Below are positions 1 to 12,053 of a DNA stretch of 64,000 nucleotides, piece by piece (the stretch's first letter is position 1; each line of letters opens with the position of its first letter). The translations under genes were made by a program, and so were the position numbers. Source of the DNA: Eutreptiella sp. 'Long Island Sound 2002' (lineage: Eukaryota > Euglenozoa > Euglenophyceae > Eutreptiales > Eutreptiaceae); assembly GCA_964036045.1 (NCBI GenBank), contig OZ038402.1:7518971-7582970 (forward strand). The letters are read 5' to 3'. Below the pieces are notes generated by a model. That model was not told where the DNA came from. It ran no database searches and worked only from the letters and a program-made list of their open reading frames with translations.

Positions 1-3000
1 ACTAGACGCCTTTCGGCCCCGGGGGGCCACCTGGTCGGGCCAGGTGATATCCTCCCCACCGGGTCCTAGTGGGGGGCCCTCCAAGACGCAACTCCTGCCT
101 GGTGGCGGAGTCCCCCGGGTTCACAGAGCTCGGAGCCCCGTCCTTCCCCGGCGTCCCCGTTTCGCCACTCCCCGGTCAGTGCATCAATTCGCAGCCGTGG
201 CCGCGGGCGCTTACCCACTGCGTCGCCCCCCTAATGCGTGGTCGCCCGGGGCACCGGCGCCGCCGGGCCCGTGCTACTGGCTTGTCGCCAGTGGGACCCC
301 CTTGGGCTGGCGCGGTGGCTGCCTAGCCTAGGGGTTGGGGCGTGGCGCTGTGCGCCACTACTGCCTTGGCGGGTGCAGTGTCCCGTCTGTGTGTGCGCGG
401 CGCTCGCGGCCGGTTCGGGGGGGTTCGGGCCGGTTCCTGGTGTTGTGTTTCCCCTTCTTCCCTCTTCCCGCCCCGCGTATCCCGCGTTGCGTGTGGCGGG
501 CCGTCCCGTCCGGGTGTCCCTTACCCTCGCTCGCTGGTACGCCATTCCAGGTGGTCTGTGCGTTCCGCGCGCTCGGTCCGGTTGCCCTTCTGGTGGTCCC
601 CGCGTGTCCTTTTCGTGTGTGTGCGCTCGCGCTCTCGCGGTGTCCGCTCCCCGCTGGGTGGTGTGGCGCGCGCATCTCGCGTGGTCCCGGCACTGGGCGC
701 TGGTAGGGCCGTTCCATGTGGTCCGTGCCCCTCCGCGTGTCCTGCCCCGGTCCCGTGCTCCGTCTGGCGTGCTTGGGGGGGGGCGGTCCGGTCCCGGTTC
801 CCCCCTACTTGGCTTGGGGTTGCGGGGGCGGCGGCTGGGCGTCCCCGGGGGGGTGCCCTCGTCCGCGGGAGTCTCTTACACCACTGAGGGGTGTCGTCGG
901 CTATGAATCCTGCCCTGAGGGTGGGGCTGTGCGCCGTCCACGCGCAGTCCACGCGCACGGGGTCGGGACTGGGGAGGGGGCTGGGTGGGGTGCGTTGGAT
1001 CGCCGACTGACGTGCACTGGGGTAAGAGGCGGGCAGTAGCACCACCGGGTCGCCGACTGACTGTAGGGCGGGGGGTCGTTCTGCCTCTTTCCGTCCCTCT
1101 GCCTTCCCTGGGCAGGCAACAAAGCGGGCGTCACTGGCGTTGCGCTGTCCATGGGGGGCGTGGCCCCCCATACCTCTCCGGTTCGTGTTCACCCAGCCTC
1201 CCCGGGTACGATCTGTGCGGCGTCCCGGTGCGCAGGCGTGGGCCCGTTTGTTCTTCGCGGCCCCCTTGTGGGCTGGCGGCCGGAGCGGGGGGGCGGGTCA
1301 CACTCCGGCCCCCCTCTCGGGTGGGGGGGGTCCATTCCCCTTGCCTCGGGGGGGGTGTCGCGCTGCGGCCTCCCCGCTCTCGTTCCGGGCGGCGGCCTGT
1401 GGTACCCCTTTCTGGCCCTCCCCTCCGGCGCGCGCGTGCGGTCGGGGCTGACGTGCCGCCCCGGGGCGGGGGGGGGTGAGGGGCGGCCCGTGGACCGCTC
1501 CCCTGGGGGCCCCGGCTGACCTGCAAACCCCCCCTCATTCCCCTCGGAGTGGGCTGTGGTCACGGGAGGGTCATGTGGGGCGCGGCCTCCTTCGTGCTCC
1601 GGCACGCCGGTGTGGGTTCGTGGGGGCAGGTCCAGCCGCCGCTGCCCTTACCGTGTCGCCGTTCCTCCTGTGGGCGGGTGCGCCCCCCCGGCCCTGGGGG
1701 GGCGGAGGGTCGCGCCTGTGGCTCCCCAGCTGGGGTGGGTGCGGGGGGGGGGGGGGGGCACCCCGCCCGCTCTCGGGCCTGTGTGGGAGGGGGGGGGGGG
1801 GGGGAGTGGGGGGGGGTCCTTCGGTTCCCCGGCGATGCCCCCTGTCGGCCAAAAAGGGGGGGGGGGGAGGGCGGCTTGGCGGTCCCAGCCCCGGGGCCCA
1901 GCCATCGGCCAGGGGGGTCGCGCCCTTCCCCCGCCCCCCTCTACCGAGTGCCGGATCCTCACGCAGTCCCTCCCTGGGGCCCCTCATCTCCCGGCCGTTG
2001 CCGCGCGGCGCTGGCCGGCCGGGGGTGGCCGTGAGGGTCAGCGGTCAGTGGTTAGCGGGTTGCGGGGCCGCTTTCCCTGGGTAGGCAACAAAGCGGGCGT
2101 CCCTTGGCGTCGTGCTGTCCATGGGGGGCGTGGCCACCCATACCATTCCGGTTCGCGCCCACCCGGCTTCTCTGGGCACGATCTGCGCGGCGTCCCGGTG
2201 CGCAGGCGCGGGCCCACTTGCTCTTCGCGGCCCCCATTGGAGCCGGCGGCTGGGGCGTCGGGGCGGGTCACACTCCGGCTCCCCTCTCGGGCGGGGGGGT
2301 CCGTCCCTTCAGCCTCGGGGGGTGGGGGCCGGGGCCCCTGCGGCCGGCGGGCCGGCGGGGGGGCGGGGGGGGGGGGGGGTGTCGCGCCGCGGCCTCCCTG
2401 CTCTCGTTCCAGGCGGCGGCCTGTGGTACTCCTTCCCGGCTCTCTCCGCGTCGCCGGTGCTCTCCCTTCCGGCGCGCGCTTGCGGTCGGGGCTGAAGTGC
2501 CGCCCCGTGGTGGGGGGGGTGAGGGGCGGCCCGTGGACCGCCCCCCTGGGGGCCTCATCTGACTTGACACCCTCCCTCCGTCACCTCGGAGCGGGCTGTG
2601 GTTACGGGAGGGTCATGTGGGGCGCGGCCTCCTTCCTGCTCCGTCGTGCGCGTTGGGGGGGGGCGGGGGCGGCATGGCGGCCCTGGTCCCGGGGGCCAGC
2701 CATCGGCCAGGGGGTCGCGCCCGTCATCCGCCCCCCCTACCGAGAGCTGGATGCCCGCGCAGGCCCTCGCCGGGGCCCTCACCTCCCCGGCCGTTGTCGC
2801 GCGGCGCCGGCCGGCCGGGGGTGGCTGATGGTTAGGGGTCAGTGGTTAGCAGGTTGCGGGGCAGCCGGTTCCTCCCCGCGCTTGGCGCCCCCGCACTCCC
2901 TCCCGCGGGTGGCGGCGCGTCCCCGCACGTCGTGCCGTACCGTGGGGGGGGCGTGGGTCAGGGGGCCCATCCCCCCCTCCCGTGCCCGCCGTCTGGGCCT
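1..3000. other. G-rich non-coding region
   Basis: Strongly G-rich on the plus strand with many runs of 8-14 G. Open frames occur in every frame of both strands because the composition gives few stops; none has a recognisable domain, so I call no gene. On the minus strand the region lies directly downstream of the Gag-like gene that ends at 3001, so it may be the 3' part of the same retroelement. A two-copy tandem repeat fills its right two thirds. Confidence 0.5.
1104..2865. repeat. Tandem repeat, two copies, 969-bp offset
   Basis: The segment beginning TTCCCTGGGCAGGCAACA at 1104 recurs at 2073 (one mismatch in this stretch). Homology continues through the landmarks at 1545/2586 (CTCGGAG(T/C)GGGCTGTGGT) and at 2044/2843 (CAGTGGTTAGC). 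The second copy is about 180 bp shorter. The copies have diverged by scattered substitutions and by length changes in G runs, so this is an old duplication. No known repeat family is recognised. Confidence 0.75.
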
Positions 3001-4128
3001 TCACTTGCGCCGCCGCTTGTGTGGGGGCTGGGGCTGCGGCGGCGGCGGGTTGTGCCGGCGGTAGCGCCAGTGGGCGAGGGCGCTACGCAAAGCCCGGGGG
3101 AGCCAGTTGTTGGCGTCCGCATCCGTGATGCGGAGCACCGCTCCCCCCTCCAGGAAGGCCGGCCACGTCGGCTCCCTGTCGGGCCACGCCGCCCGGATCA
3201 CTGACCTGAGGACCCTCTCGTGGTCCTCTGGTACCGCCCACCCCCCCGGGGGTGCCTCTCGGTGTCCTCCGTCCCTCCGGAGGAGCACGGCATCGAAGGG
3301 CCGGTTCCGCGACCTCCTGGAGGTCCCCTGGTTGGCCCAGCACAACCACCCGTACACTTCTCCCACCAGGGGGAGGGTCTCCCCCCCCAGCGGGTCCGGG
3401 ACTGCGCCCCAGTCCACGTTCCACGGCCGGCTCTCCTCCGCCCCCTGTGCCGGCCCCCCTCGCTGCTCCTGCACCTGCGGCGCCGATGCCACGCCCCGTC
3501 CCCCCTCCGCCGAGGCCACCCGCGCCGGCTCCGCCCTCGGCGCGGGGGGGGCTTGCTGGTGCTGGTGTCGTGGGGGTTGGGGGGGGATGAGCTCGCCGGC
3601 ATCAGGGTCGATGTTGTAGAGGTGGTGGTGGTGGTGGTGGTGGTGGTGGTAGGTGTGGTGTGCCGGCATCTGTTGGATGCCGGGGGGGACCTTCTTTTCC
3701 AAGGGCAATGCACACAGAGCATCCCTTCTCACCAGCGGCGTTGACCTTGCCTCCGAAGCCATGTGCATCCTGGGACTTCTGGCGTTCTAAGTTTGCATAC
3801 TTTTCAAGTTGGTCCCAGATCTGCTCGACTCCATACGAGAAGATCCACGGTCGTACTCTCAAAACTGTTCCCTTATACTTCACTTTTCCATCCACCATGC
3901 TGCAGAAAAACTCCGACTGTTCAGAATCGTGGAAAGCAACTCTCCATCTGCCCTCACGAATAGTGATGTCTTTCAATCCAGTAGCACTGATAGAGTGTAG
4001 CAACTCACGAAGTGCCATTTTTCCCATAGTTTCCGGCAATCCTCGGACTTCAACCCAGTTGCCCAGGACTTTTTGGTCCGCCTGAGAGTCCCTGATCTTC
4101 TGCTTGGTCTCCGGCGTGAGCTTGCTCA
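3001..4128 (-). pseudogene. 3' part of Gag-like gene, split by LINE-A
   Basis: This is the continuation of the Gag-like gene at 19056-20556. Reading the minus strand, the codons ending at the right TSD copy (Glu-Met-Lys-Lys-Ile-Leu) continue without a frame break into Leu-Ser-Lys-Leu-Thr at 4128. About 130 residues follow, with a compact segment (GNWVEVRGLPETM, then ITIREGRWRVAFHD and GTVLRVRPW) whose alternating hydrophobic pattern is RRM-like; this is a weak inference. Near 3680 a C-run marks a frame change into a second open frame (3768 to 3001) with a His run, a Pro-rich linker, a Trp-rich segment and a basic end KRRRK. The frame change may be a decay frameshift. No protease or RT follows, so membership of a particular LTR family is not shown. 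Confidence 0.6.
3621..3650. repeat. (GGT)10 microsatellite
   Basis: Ten perfect GGT units on the plus strand, read as a run of nine or ten His codons (or Pro in another frame) in the minus-strand Gag-like continuation. Confidence 0.9.
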
Positions 4129-4142
4129 GGAGGATCTTCTTC
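4129..4142. repeat. LINE-A target-site duplication, left copy
   Basis: GGAGGATCTTCTTC, identical to 19056-19069. It abuts the T-rich end (the poly-A tail in minus orientation) of LINE-A. Removing 4143-19055 plus one copy restores an uninterrupted Gag-like frame, which is strong proof of a TSD. Confidence 0.93.
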
Positions 4143-4161
4143 TTTTTTTTTTTGTTTTTTT
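4143..4161 (-). other. LINE-A 3' poly-A tail
   Basis: T11-G-T7 on the plus strand, that is A7-C-A11 in element orientation, directly next to the TSD. This is what target-primed reverse transcription leaves. Confidence 0.85.
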
Positions 4162-5106
4162 GAAAACACATGCCTTGAGTCCATTGTGCAAAGTTCCAAT
4201 CAGGAAAGGGCCAGCCCATCATACAGCCATTCACCCACATCCCCGAGGGTCAGGGGTCAGTGTATGGGGGGGCCTTGCGGAGGAGGTACATGCTGAGAAA
4301 GAGGTAATTAAACATGGTGGCATAATGCGGGTGATCGCCCCGTGCTGTAGGCCCTGAGGCCAAGGCAGCCAGTGGGGGTACCATGCATTCCGGCAGAGGC
4401 CAGTGCTGTGAGTCCCAGAGTATGAGGAGGGTACTGGTGGAGGAGGGAGGGAGATCGGGCAGGGTGTGGACATACAGTGGATCCATGCAGTGGTGTGGGC
4501 GTAGGGGGGGGGGAGTGCTCTCCCTTTGGTCTGCGACCCTTATATTGCTCTGCCCCGTATCACCTCGGGGTGAGCTGCAGCTCTTGATCAATGGGGCTGT
4601 TGCAGGGACCTGTAGTGGGGGGGGGGGTCGGTGCATGGGGCACAAGGGGGATTAAGGGTTTTTTTTTTTTTTTTTATCCCCACCAAAAATCAGCACCAGG
4701 ATGATGAGGGCATCACGCAGTGTTGGGCAAAGCAAGAGACTCAATACAGTAAACACAGTGATGCTGATGATGACAGTGCTTGTGCTGACGTTCCTGTGGT
4801 GCCCTGATGGCAACGCACGCATGCCATATGTTAGTTTAAGAGTGGGGCATGCTGTGGAGATTGCCTTCTCTTCGTTCACGGCTCTGTGTTGAACCCTGCA
4901 GAGAGACAAGGTGGTGTATATCAGGGGGGGTAGTCAGAGGCGGGGGGGGTGCTGAGTAGTGGGGGGGGGGGGTACAGCAGGGGAATCAAGCTGGACGGGA
5001 GGTGACATTCCAATCGGATGGGGTAAATGGATTGGGCTTGGACGATGGGGCGGGGATGCAGTCAGACAGGGCATCAGTCACGTTATCCATCACGCTCTCC
5101 TGCCAT
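4162..5106 (-). other. LINE-A 3' region, largely untranslated
   Basis: It lies between the C-terminal zinc-type motif of ORF2 and the tail. It contains an internal A17 tract (4659-4675 in minus orientation) that could be an older tail or a UTR A-tract like those seen in LINE-B. One minus frame (4909-4652) gives a short hydrophobic stretch just before this tract; I do not treat it as a gene. Confidence 0.5.
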
Positions 5107-5899
5107 TTATACACTATTTTTCTGGCTGCCCATGGGGCAACCGTGGGCGGCCCTCAGGGCACGAAAAAGCGAAATAGGAATTGCAAGGCGCCCAGTGATC
5201 CTGAGGTCACGTTTGTGGGCGGTGGCTCGCCACCTGATGGGAGTGGAGGAGACGGGCCAAGCAGTTGTCCACGCATGGACGAGTGGGTGCGCGGGCGAGC
5301 AGTGTGCTATGTACCCGTGGACGCTCATGTTGTGTCTGAGGGAACAGTGGGGGCAGGGGGTGGGGGGCACATCATCTTTCCAGAAGGTTGCATAGTGGCT
5401 GTACCCCAGTCGGGTCTGGAGGCCAAAGAGCCACTTATGCCACGCCAAGCGACGAAACTTAAGTGGTCGCCAGGAGGAAGAATGGAAATTTTCCTGTGTG
5501 TGTGAAGGAAAGAGGTCGTGTGTCCAGACCTTGTGTTGGGGGGGACATGAGTTCGCCATGGCGGACAACGTCCCACGGGGTGGAGGGTTTGGCAGGGGGG
5601 GGGAGGGGGAGAGTGGAGCCGTACTTGGCGAACTCATCGGACCGTTCCTGGAAAAGATGGCCCGTGTGACCTTCAATCCATTCTACTGCATGGCATTTGC
5701 TTTGGATGGACTTCCTGGCCAGCTGGACATAATGAGCACAGCGTAGAGGGCGCCTGTCTCCTGTGGTGGAGGAGATAGCGCCCTTGCAGTCAACCTTGAT
5801 TTTGGATGAGGGGGGGGGAAATTCTGAACCAAGGAGGATGCCAATAACCTCTGCCTTGTACGAGTTGGGGGGACCAGGGACGCGGCAGACGACTATGCG
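5107..5899 (-). pseudogene. LINE-A ORF2 C-terminus: RNase H (second part) and zinc-type motif
   Basis: From 5899 downward the minus strand reads the rest of the RNase H domain begun at 12795: PGPPNSYKAE with the catalytic Glu, VDCKGA with the second Asp, VEWIEGHTG, and SDEFAKYG with the last Asp. After a frame change near a C-run (about 5590-5610) the frame gives WHKWLFGLQTRLG and then CPHC-x8-H-x3-H-type spacing (CPHCSLRHNMSVHGYIAHC), the usual C-terminal cysteine-histidine motif of RNase H-bearing LINEs. The domain is cut by the LTR element at 5899/12723, so the protein cannot be made from this copy. In life it would degrade the RNA strand during target-primed cDNA synthesis. Confidence 0.85.
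5895..5899. repeat. LARD target-site duplication, left copy (ATGCG)
   Basis: ATGCG directly before the left LTR, repeated directly after the right LTR at 12723-12727. Five bp is the usual integrase footprint of many LTR retrotransposons. Confidence 0.93.
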
Positions 5900-6568
5900 T
5901 GTAATAAGTCAGGGCATTTGGGCCTCTCAGAAGCTTTCTGGAGGATCTATACTAGACCTCTCCAAGCTTCAAGATCCTAGAACACTAGGATATTTGCTCA
6001 TTTTTGGCTTATATTCCAAGCCTATAGCTTACTGCTAGAGTCTACTGCTCTTAGGTACACTACAGAGAGCAGAGATCTAGGATACATTAGTAGCCATACA
6101 TGAATAATCACATCCCATATGCTTATAATGTGATTTAATCATGTTTTGTAGCATTTTAGAAGGTTCTAATGTATTAGAAGCTATTTTGAAGCTGTTTCGA
6201 AGCTTCAGATGGCCTGTCGCGACTGTCGCCGTCTTTCGCCGCCGACAGCAATTTACGTAATGTTGACAAGGCCTGTGATAAGATAGACTACTCAGAAAGT
6301 TGATAAAATATAGGTTTTATTGCCTTTTTAATGAGAATTTATTGTTATATCAATTTTCTTGTTATTTAGGCATGTGAACCCGTATTACTGGACCAGCCAG
6401 TTGGTCCAGCTCAATGTTCGTTCACGACTTCGTCTTCTTGCTGTTGCCTGTGTCCTGTACTTGCCAACAAGATCAATTGTAATGGAGAACATTGGAAACA
6501 ATTTGATTTTTAAGTGCAAGACAAGGAAAATGGGTTTTCTATATGCACCCAAGCACAAGCATATAACA
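5900..6568 (+). repeat. LARD 5' LTR
   Basis: It matches 12054-12722 over all 669 bp with two substitutions (T6015/C12169, G6228/C12382) and no indels. The 72-codon open frame near its end is the same in both copies and has no recognised domain. Confidence 0.95.
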
Positions 6569-9500
6569 GTCCAGTAATCTGAAGTTCCAGCAGGTCGACG
6601 ACGACGAGGACGACGAGCAGCAGCTGGGCCAGCGTACGCTGTTCAAGTAAAGTGAGTTCCTTGCTTGAATTTATCAAAAAGTTCAAGAAACTTTCAAGTC
6701 TTGAAGGTATACTTCCTCCTATGGCCAAAGAACCTTCAAATAAATTCGAAGACTCCAAGAGCGTAGCGTGAAGCGACCTTTACGCAAGTACGACAACGCC
6801 AGAGGCTTCAGAAGAGTTCGAAAAGCCGTCCAGTGGATTCATTTCATTGAGTTTGGTGAAGATTGTGAAGGATTTTAAGTTAACAAGAAGTTTCAAATAT
6901 GTGGTGAACTTCTACAACACAAGGCGACTTTCCAGCGCTTCAGCGACGACGACGACGACTTCTACGACGACGACGTGCTGCAGAAGAGCTGCGAGCGAGC
7001 TTCCAGAGGCTCTCTTGAGGCTCATTGAGGCCTAGAGCCATTCATTGTGTTGCTTTTGTTTGCTACATGTTGCATACTTCTTGTGGTGCATTTTCAAGGC
7101 TTATCTTCTCCTTGCTTACGGTCCTTCAAGAGACCCTATGTCAAGGGAAGGGACTTAAGGGACGGTCCGTGACTATAAATCCCCACCCCAGTCACTGTTG
7201 ACCCTCTTGGGAGTCCAAAAGCTTTGAATTCTTTCACATTTCTTTCAACTCATTGATGTACCAAAAGGCCAAAAATGTCGAAAATGGCCGAATCCATTTC
7301 ACGCGTCTCTTCGCGCCAGTGCGTCGAATCGCGCCAACTAAAGCGCTGTTGTAAAGTAGAGAGCGCTAGCTTTCAAATGCGACTCTCACTTTGTTTCAAC
7401 TCCTCAAGGGCTATTTTCTGTGATTTTTTCAGAATGACCCATGAATCACTTTTTGCCCAACCATCAAAAACACCCCAAAATGACATGTGGTGTTTTACGC
7501 ATATCTTCGCGCCACTGCGCTGAAAAAATCTGAACTAAGTATTTTTCGAAAGTAGACGGTGATACGCTTCTATCCCCTACTTCCCTTTCTTGAAATCAAT
7601 TTTATGCAATTTTTTCTATCTCCAACAAAGTCAGCCATGAACCACACCCCAAAAACCCCTCAAAAGTGCCTTTTATGCTTTCTTCATATCTCCCTCAGAA
7701 AAAAGGTTTTAGGTTTAACATTATTTTTCGGAACAACACTGAAGTATGTGCTTTCTAACCCTGAGTCGTTTTTATTTTCAGAAAATAAGAATGGCTATGG
7801 TAAAAGTGCAACAAGTTACCACACAAACCACTTGGTGGAAAATCATGCAAAATGGTTTTGGAGGTTTCATCATTTCTCTTAGACTATGGGGCGTTCGAAC
7901 CTGAACCAAGGTGTTTTGTAAACACTGGAGTACGAGGTTTACGACAAATGTTTACTTCGAATATCTGTGGTCAAGAATGGATTTTTCCCATGGTGGTTAA
8001 CTTAGTGCATGAAAGCATGTTTTCAATTTTTCTGTTCATGAATCTACAAGAAAAAGACCTTTCTCAGAGCTTATGGTGAGTTGGACAGTCATCGAAGCTG
8101 TTTTGGAAAGGTAATGGTGTGTAATTTGCAGATATGTAATCATTGGATTTTATTGAAAATGGGATGATGGTGCAAAAGTTCGGTTTCCTTATGCTTTTTT
8201 CATGGTTTTTCAGCATGTGTGTCATGTGAGATTCATGTGTCTCCCCCCAAGTTCTTTTTCTCTGAGCCTTTGATGAGTTGGGGCAACATCAAATATGTTT
8301 CGGAAACCTGAGGACATGCCCTACACAGTGCAGATATTCTCTCTCTGACATCTCAGCAACATAGTCCAAAAAAAAAGGTGCAGAAGTTGGGCATTTTCAA
8401 GGAAAAACATGGTTTTCGGTCATTGTTTTGCAAAACCATTCGCGATTTCTGTGGTCTTCTAACCTTGAATCATTGTATGATATTGCAGTTCGTGATTGTT
8501 TGCATCAGTTTTGATTCATTCTGACTAGGCTTAGCCTAGGTAGAAAGGTAGATACCTTAGAATTACTTAGACACACAGTAAATAGTGAAACATTTTGTTG
8601 TCTTTTTCGGCCACAAAACAAACTTTGGCCACAACCATTAACAGACCGTTTGCATCCGCCACATTCACCGTCCAAGCCTTTCCCTTCGACTCCCCAGGCT
8701 GAGTGGCTCAGTCCGGCTGGCCCATTGTCATGGGGACAAAGAAGGCGTGGGGCTTGTTGCCACCAGGGAGTAGGGAGGCGAAAGACGGGTGTGAGCGGAA
8801 GGCGGAAAGAAGACTCAATGCAGGAGCACCCAAGTGAAACATTAAAAGACCGCATTCGACCAAACCATTGGCATTGACCTCTCTCGGGGTCCTTGTGACC
8901 ATCCTCCGATGAGAGAGGTTAGTGGTGGTAACTGGTCGCGAGAGAAGCTTGCAAAACTTACTTACTCTTACTTACTTACTCTAGCTAGCTAGCTAGCTAA
9001 CTAGCTAGTGCAGGTGGTGCATTGATTTTATGGTATGACCCTAATGCTAACGGTTGTGTAAGCAACTTAATGTCTCTGGTCCTCCCCCTGTTGGGCAGGG
9101 TGGTGAGGAGAAGTGCCGCAAGGCGCTGGTACTGTAATAGAGGTAACCATTCCAGTAGGTGCAGGCCGGAATGTTAGCATGCAATGCCATTTAACTGATT
9201 TTCATCTCTTTACTGAACTACCTGACACAGTTCAATGTAGTTCTGAGCACGGTCCGTGCCCTCTCATGGGTTGCCGAGACTCTGCATAGACTACATGACT
9301 TCTGGTCACGGTCCGCCACTCATACGTGTGCTGAGACCCTTTCCGGAAGCCTGAATTTGTCAAGCTGTTTCATTTGAGCACAATTGCATTTGAGCTAGGA
9401 AGTGATTTGTCCTCATTTCACTCTACCATGCATCTCATCCTTCACTGCATGGCCGTCAAGGCAAGCGTTTGACTAGTGACGTATTCTACTCTCCATTCGG

Positions 9501-12043
9501 ATTGCATTTCATTCATTCGTTCAGAAAGGTCACTCATTCATTGCATTTCACTTTGCAAATCTTACATTTCATACAGATTGCATTACTTCCTTATTGCAAG
9601 GGTTTGCCCATACCGCTCGACATGCAATATGGTCCGTAATTGAGCTGCCCTACGTAGTTCTATGAGCACCTTTTGCTCAATAGACCCCGAGTTTTGGATC
9701 GCAGCGACGAACAATCAATTGGTATCCACTCAACTTTTGTTGATTAACTGCAAGTTGTGAGGAATGAATCTCTTTTCCAACCCTCGCGATCATTGACCTA
9801 GGTCATTTGGTCTAAAGATCTAGTTTATCCTCAAATTTGCTACCAAACCACTACGGGTACGTTCCGCTTCGTTAACTTTCGCTAGATCGCCTGGTACAGC
9901 CTCAATTACCGGGTTTGAGAGTGCTCAATTGAGTGTCTGTAGTCTACAACATTACATTCTCTATCCCCCCGAGCAGACCATCAGCATGACAAACTTACTT
10001 GGATTTTTCACACATTCCCTCCCTCATCACACCACACATACAACCCACACACAAACACATACCATGAACCGTTTGATTATTCCATTTGTTCTCTTTGGAT
10101 ATCACACTCTGAGGAATTGGTGTAGTACCACATCCATCAAATTTTTGCCTATGAGCCAATTTCTAAGTCATTTCCTTCGTGTAGATAGTCAGTGTCCGCT
10201 TACAAGAGCCGGCATTGGTCTCACCCCGCCACATCTTTGTTGTGTAACACAAGTGAACAGGTTTAAGCTTGGTCACTTAGCCTGTGACTTGGCTAATGCA
10301 TTCCGTGATGTGTTAGTGAAGAGCCCTACGCCGGTAGCCACCGAGACCAGCGGTGCACTACGGTAGGCTCATTGAAAAGGATTATCGAAAGGTATCGAAA
10401 GCCTACAGTAATGGGCTTCTACCCTCGCGCGGGTAGATAAGTACTTTCCCTGCAGTGGGATAGACCCCTTCTCTTGCGGTAGAGATAGATGACGGAGTTA
10501 AGCTCCAAGAGGATAGCCTGCATCCTGCAATTCAGTTGAGCGGAATTCACTCTTCATGTAGGAAGACAGGCCCCCGCACGGATGGCTTTGTACAACCATC
10601 TGCTGGGCAAGGGGCTCGCCGTAATTGGTCTTCCGGTAAGGTACAGAACACACTTTAACTACGATAGCATTTTTCGGAGATTTACTACTTCTACTTGTCT
10701 AAGACACCCTGACAATGATACATTTCGCGTATGAGGCAGTGGCGACCCTCCAGTCGTGTAGGATATCCGTTGGCCCGCACTAGAGCTGAACGGCGTTCCA
10801 TGAAAGATCCGACCTTTCAACTTTTTTTCACTTATCACTTACCTACTTCATTTCCAACCAACCCCAGGGGACCAAGGCACCCCTACCCGTGAACCCAACC
10901 CCTACATGCACACGTACAATTCATTGGTTTTGTTATCTTTAGCACTTGCCACAACCCATACATCTTGTTTCTCTGAATTTACATGATGAACACACCTCTA
11001 CATTTTCACTTCTTCGTCCAAATTATTTGCTTTGGTAATTTAAGTCATTTAGGACATGTCTACACAAATCAGTATTCCCGCTAGCTTCATATCTCATTAG
11101 ATTCCTGTTGGCTATGTCCTTTTGAGGAACATGGTTCATATGCTCTGCGGCCCAGAGCATTTTTCCGTGATGGGATATTCATTCTTTTGTACATGATTGC
11201 TAAGCTTGTTAGGTAACTGACGTTTCAGCTTTGTTTTTAGAGATAGCTAGAAAGTATGAAGAAAAGGTTGGTAATGACAGACTATATCTTTCAACGTTTT
11301 TTTGGTTGAAGTATTAGTATAAATCCCCATACCCCCAGACGGATCAATCCCCATGGCCGGGATAAGAAAGAGCAGATCCGGGTCAGATGATGTCTACTCA
11401 TCGTGACTGCCACCCCCCCCCACACACTATGATTTATCCCTACCCGCTAAACTAATCAACAGTTGGTCATTACTGATGCTGCCTAGCTTTCTCTGTCCAT
11501 GTAATGTAATGGCCAAGAAACCCATTGCATCAAATAGGTACTAATGCATCCATTGCATTAGGTAGCCACATGTAACGCGTCCGTTGAGTAAGGTGGTATA
11601 TCCTCTCTTTGGATGACGAAGACAAGCCTGTCAATAGACAGCTTGGGCAGAGCTTGAATTTCCAGTTTAACCCCACACGTTGCATTTCATTCTCAATTGT
11701 GATTAATTTTCCGTATAGCTCATTGTAATTTATACGTCTACATCCAGGTGTATTACCCTTACCCTCATTGTTTGCCTGAAGACTTAGGTTATCATTGTTC
11801 ATACTTTGTATGCTAGCTTTTTGCTTAGTGTTTCTCATGTTTCATTTTGAGCCCTACCATACCCAAGACTTAGGAACTTTACCCTCTTAGGTGGAGATAC
11901 ATCTTTACCTCTAGGAAGGGGGTACTAAAACACTACAATAGACACTCAGAACATTCAATATGAGCGTTCCTTATGCCCATACCCCTCCTTATGTTAGATT
12001 ATCAGCTTGTCATGAACATTCTTAGCGAATGTGCATGAAGCTT
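6569..12043 (+). other. LARD internal region, no coding capacity
   Basis: No open frame of convincing length or domain. The sequence just after the left LTR (GTCCAGTAATCTGAAGTTCC) does not start with the TGG of a standard tRNA 3'-end primer site, so the primer is unknown. Visible internal structure: GAC-rich clusters at 6595-6625 and 6940-6975, a CTTA/CTAG microsatellite at 8957-9008, and a short duplicate of the polypurine tract (CTAGGAAGGGGGT) near 11913. Confidence 0.7.
8957..9008. repeat. CTTA / CTAG microsatellite
   Basis: Imperfect CTTA repeats run directly into CTAG repeats, inside the LARD. Confidence 0.85.
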
Positions 12044-12053
12044 AGGAAGGGGG
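12044..12053 (+). promoter_or_regulatory. Polypurine tract of LARD
   Basis: AGGAAGGGGG immediately 5' of the right LTR, the position and composition of the plus-strand primer site for LTR retroelement replication. It fixes the element's orientation. Confidence 0.85.

Noticed and set aside
238-3064. ORFs of 100-500 codons in the first 3 kb
   Set aside because: G-rich sequence with few stops, overlapping in all frames, broken by G runs, no motif.
3001-4240. A free-standing gene starting at 4240
   Set aside because: The first 30 codons of that frame are LINE-A 3' UTR and poly-A tail; the real continuation is from the Gag-like gene across the LINE-A insertion.
4652-4909. Hydrophobic 85-codon minus ORF before an A17 tract
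   Set aside because: Its last codons are the A tract itself; it lies in the LINE-A 3' UTR and has no start or context support.
6359-6577. 72-codon ORF in each LTR of the LARD
   Set aside because: Repeated only because the LTRs are identical; no domain, and LTRs rarely encode proteins.
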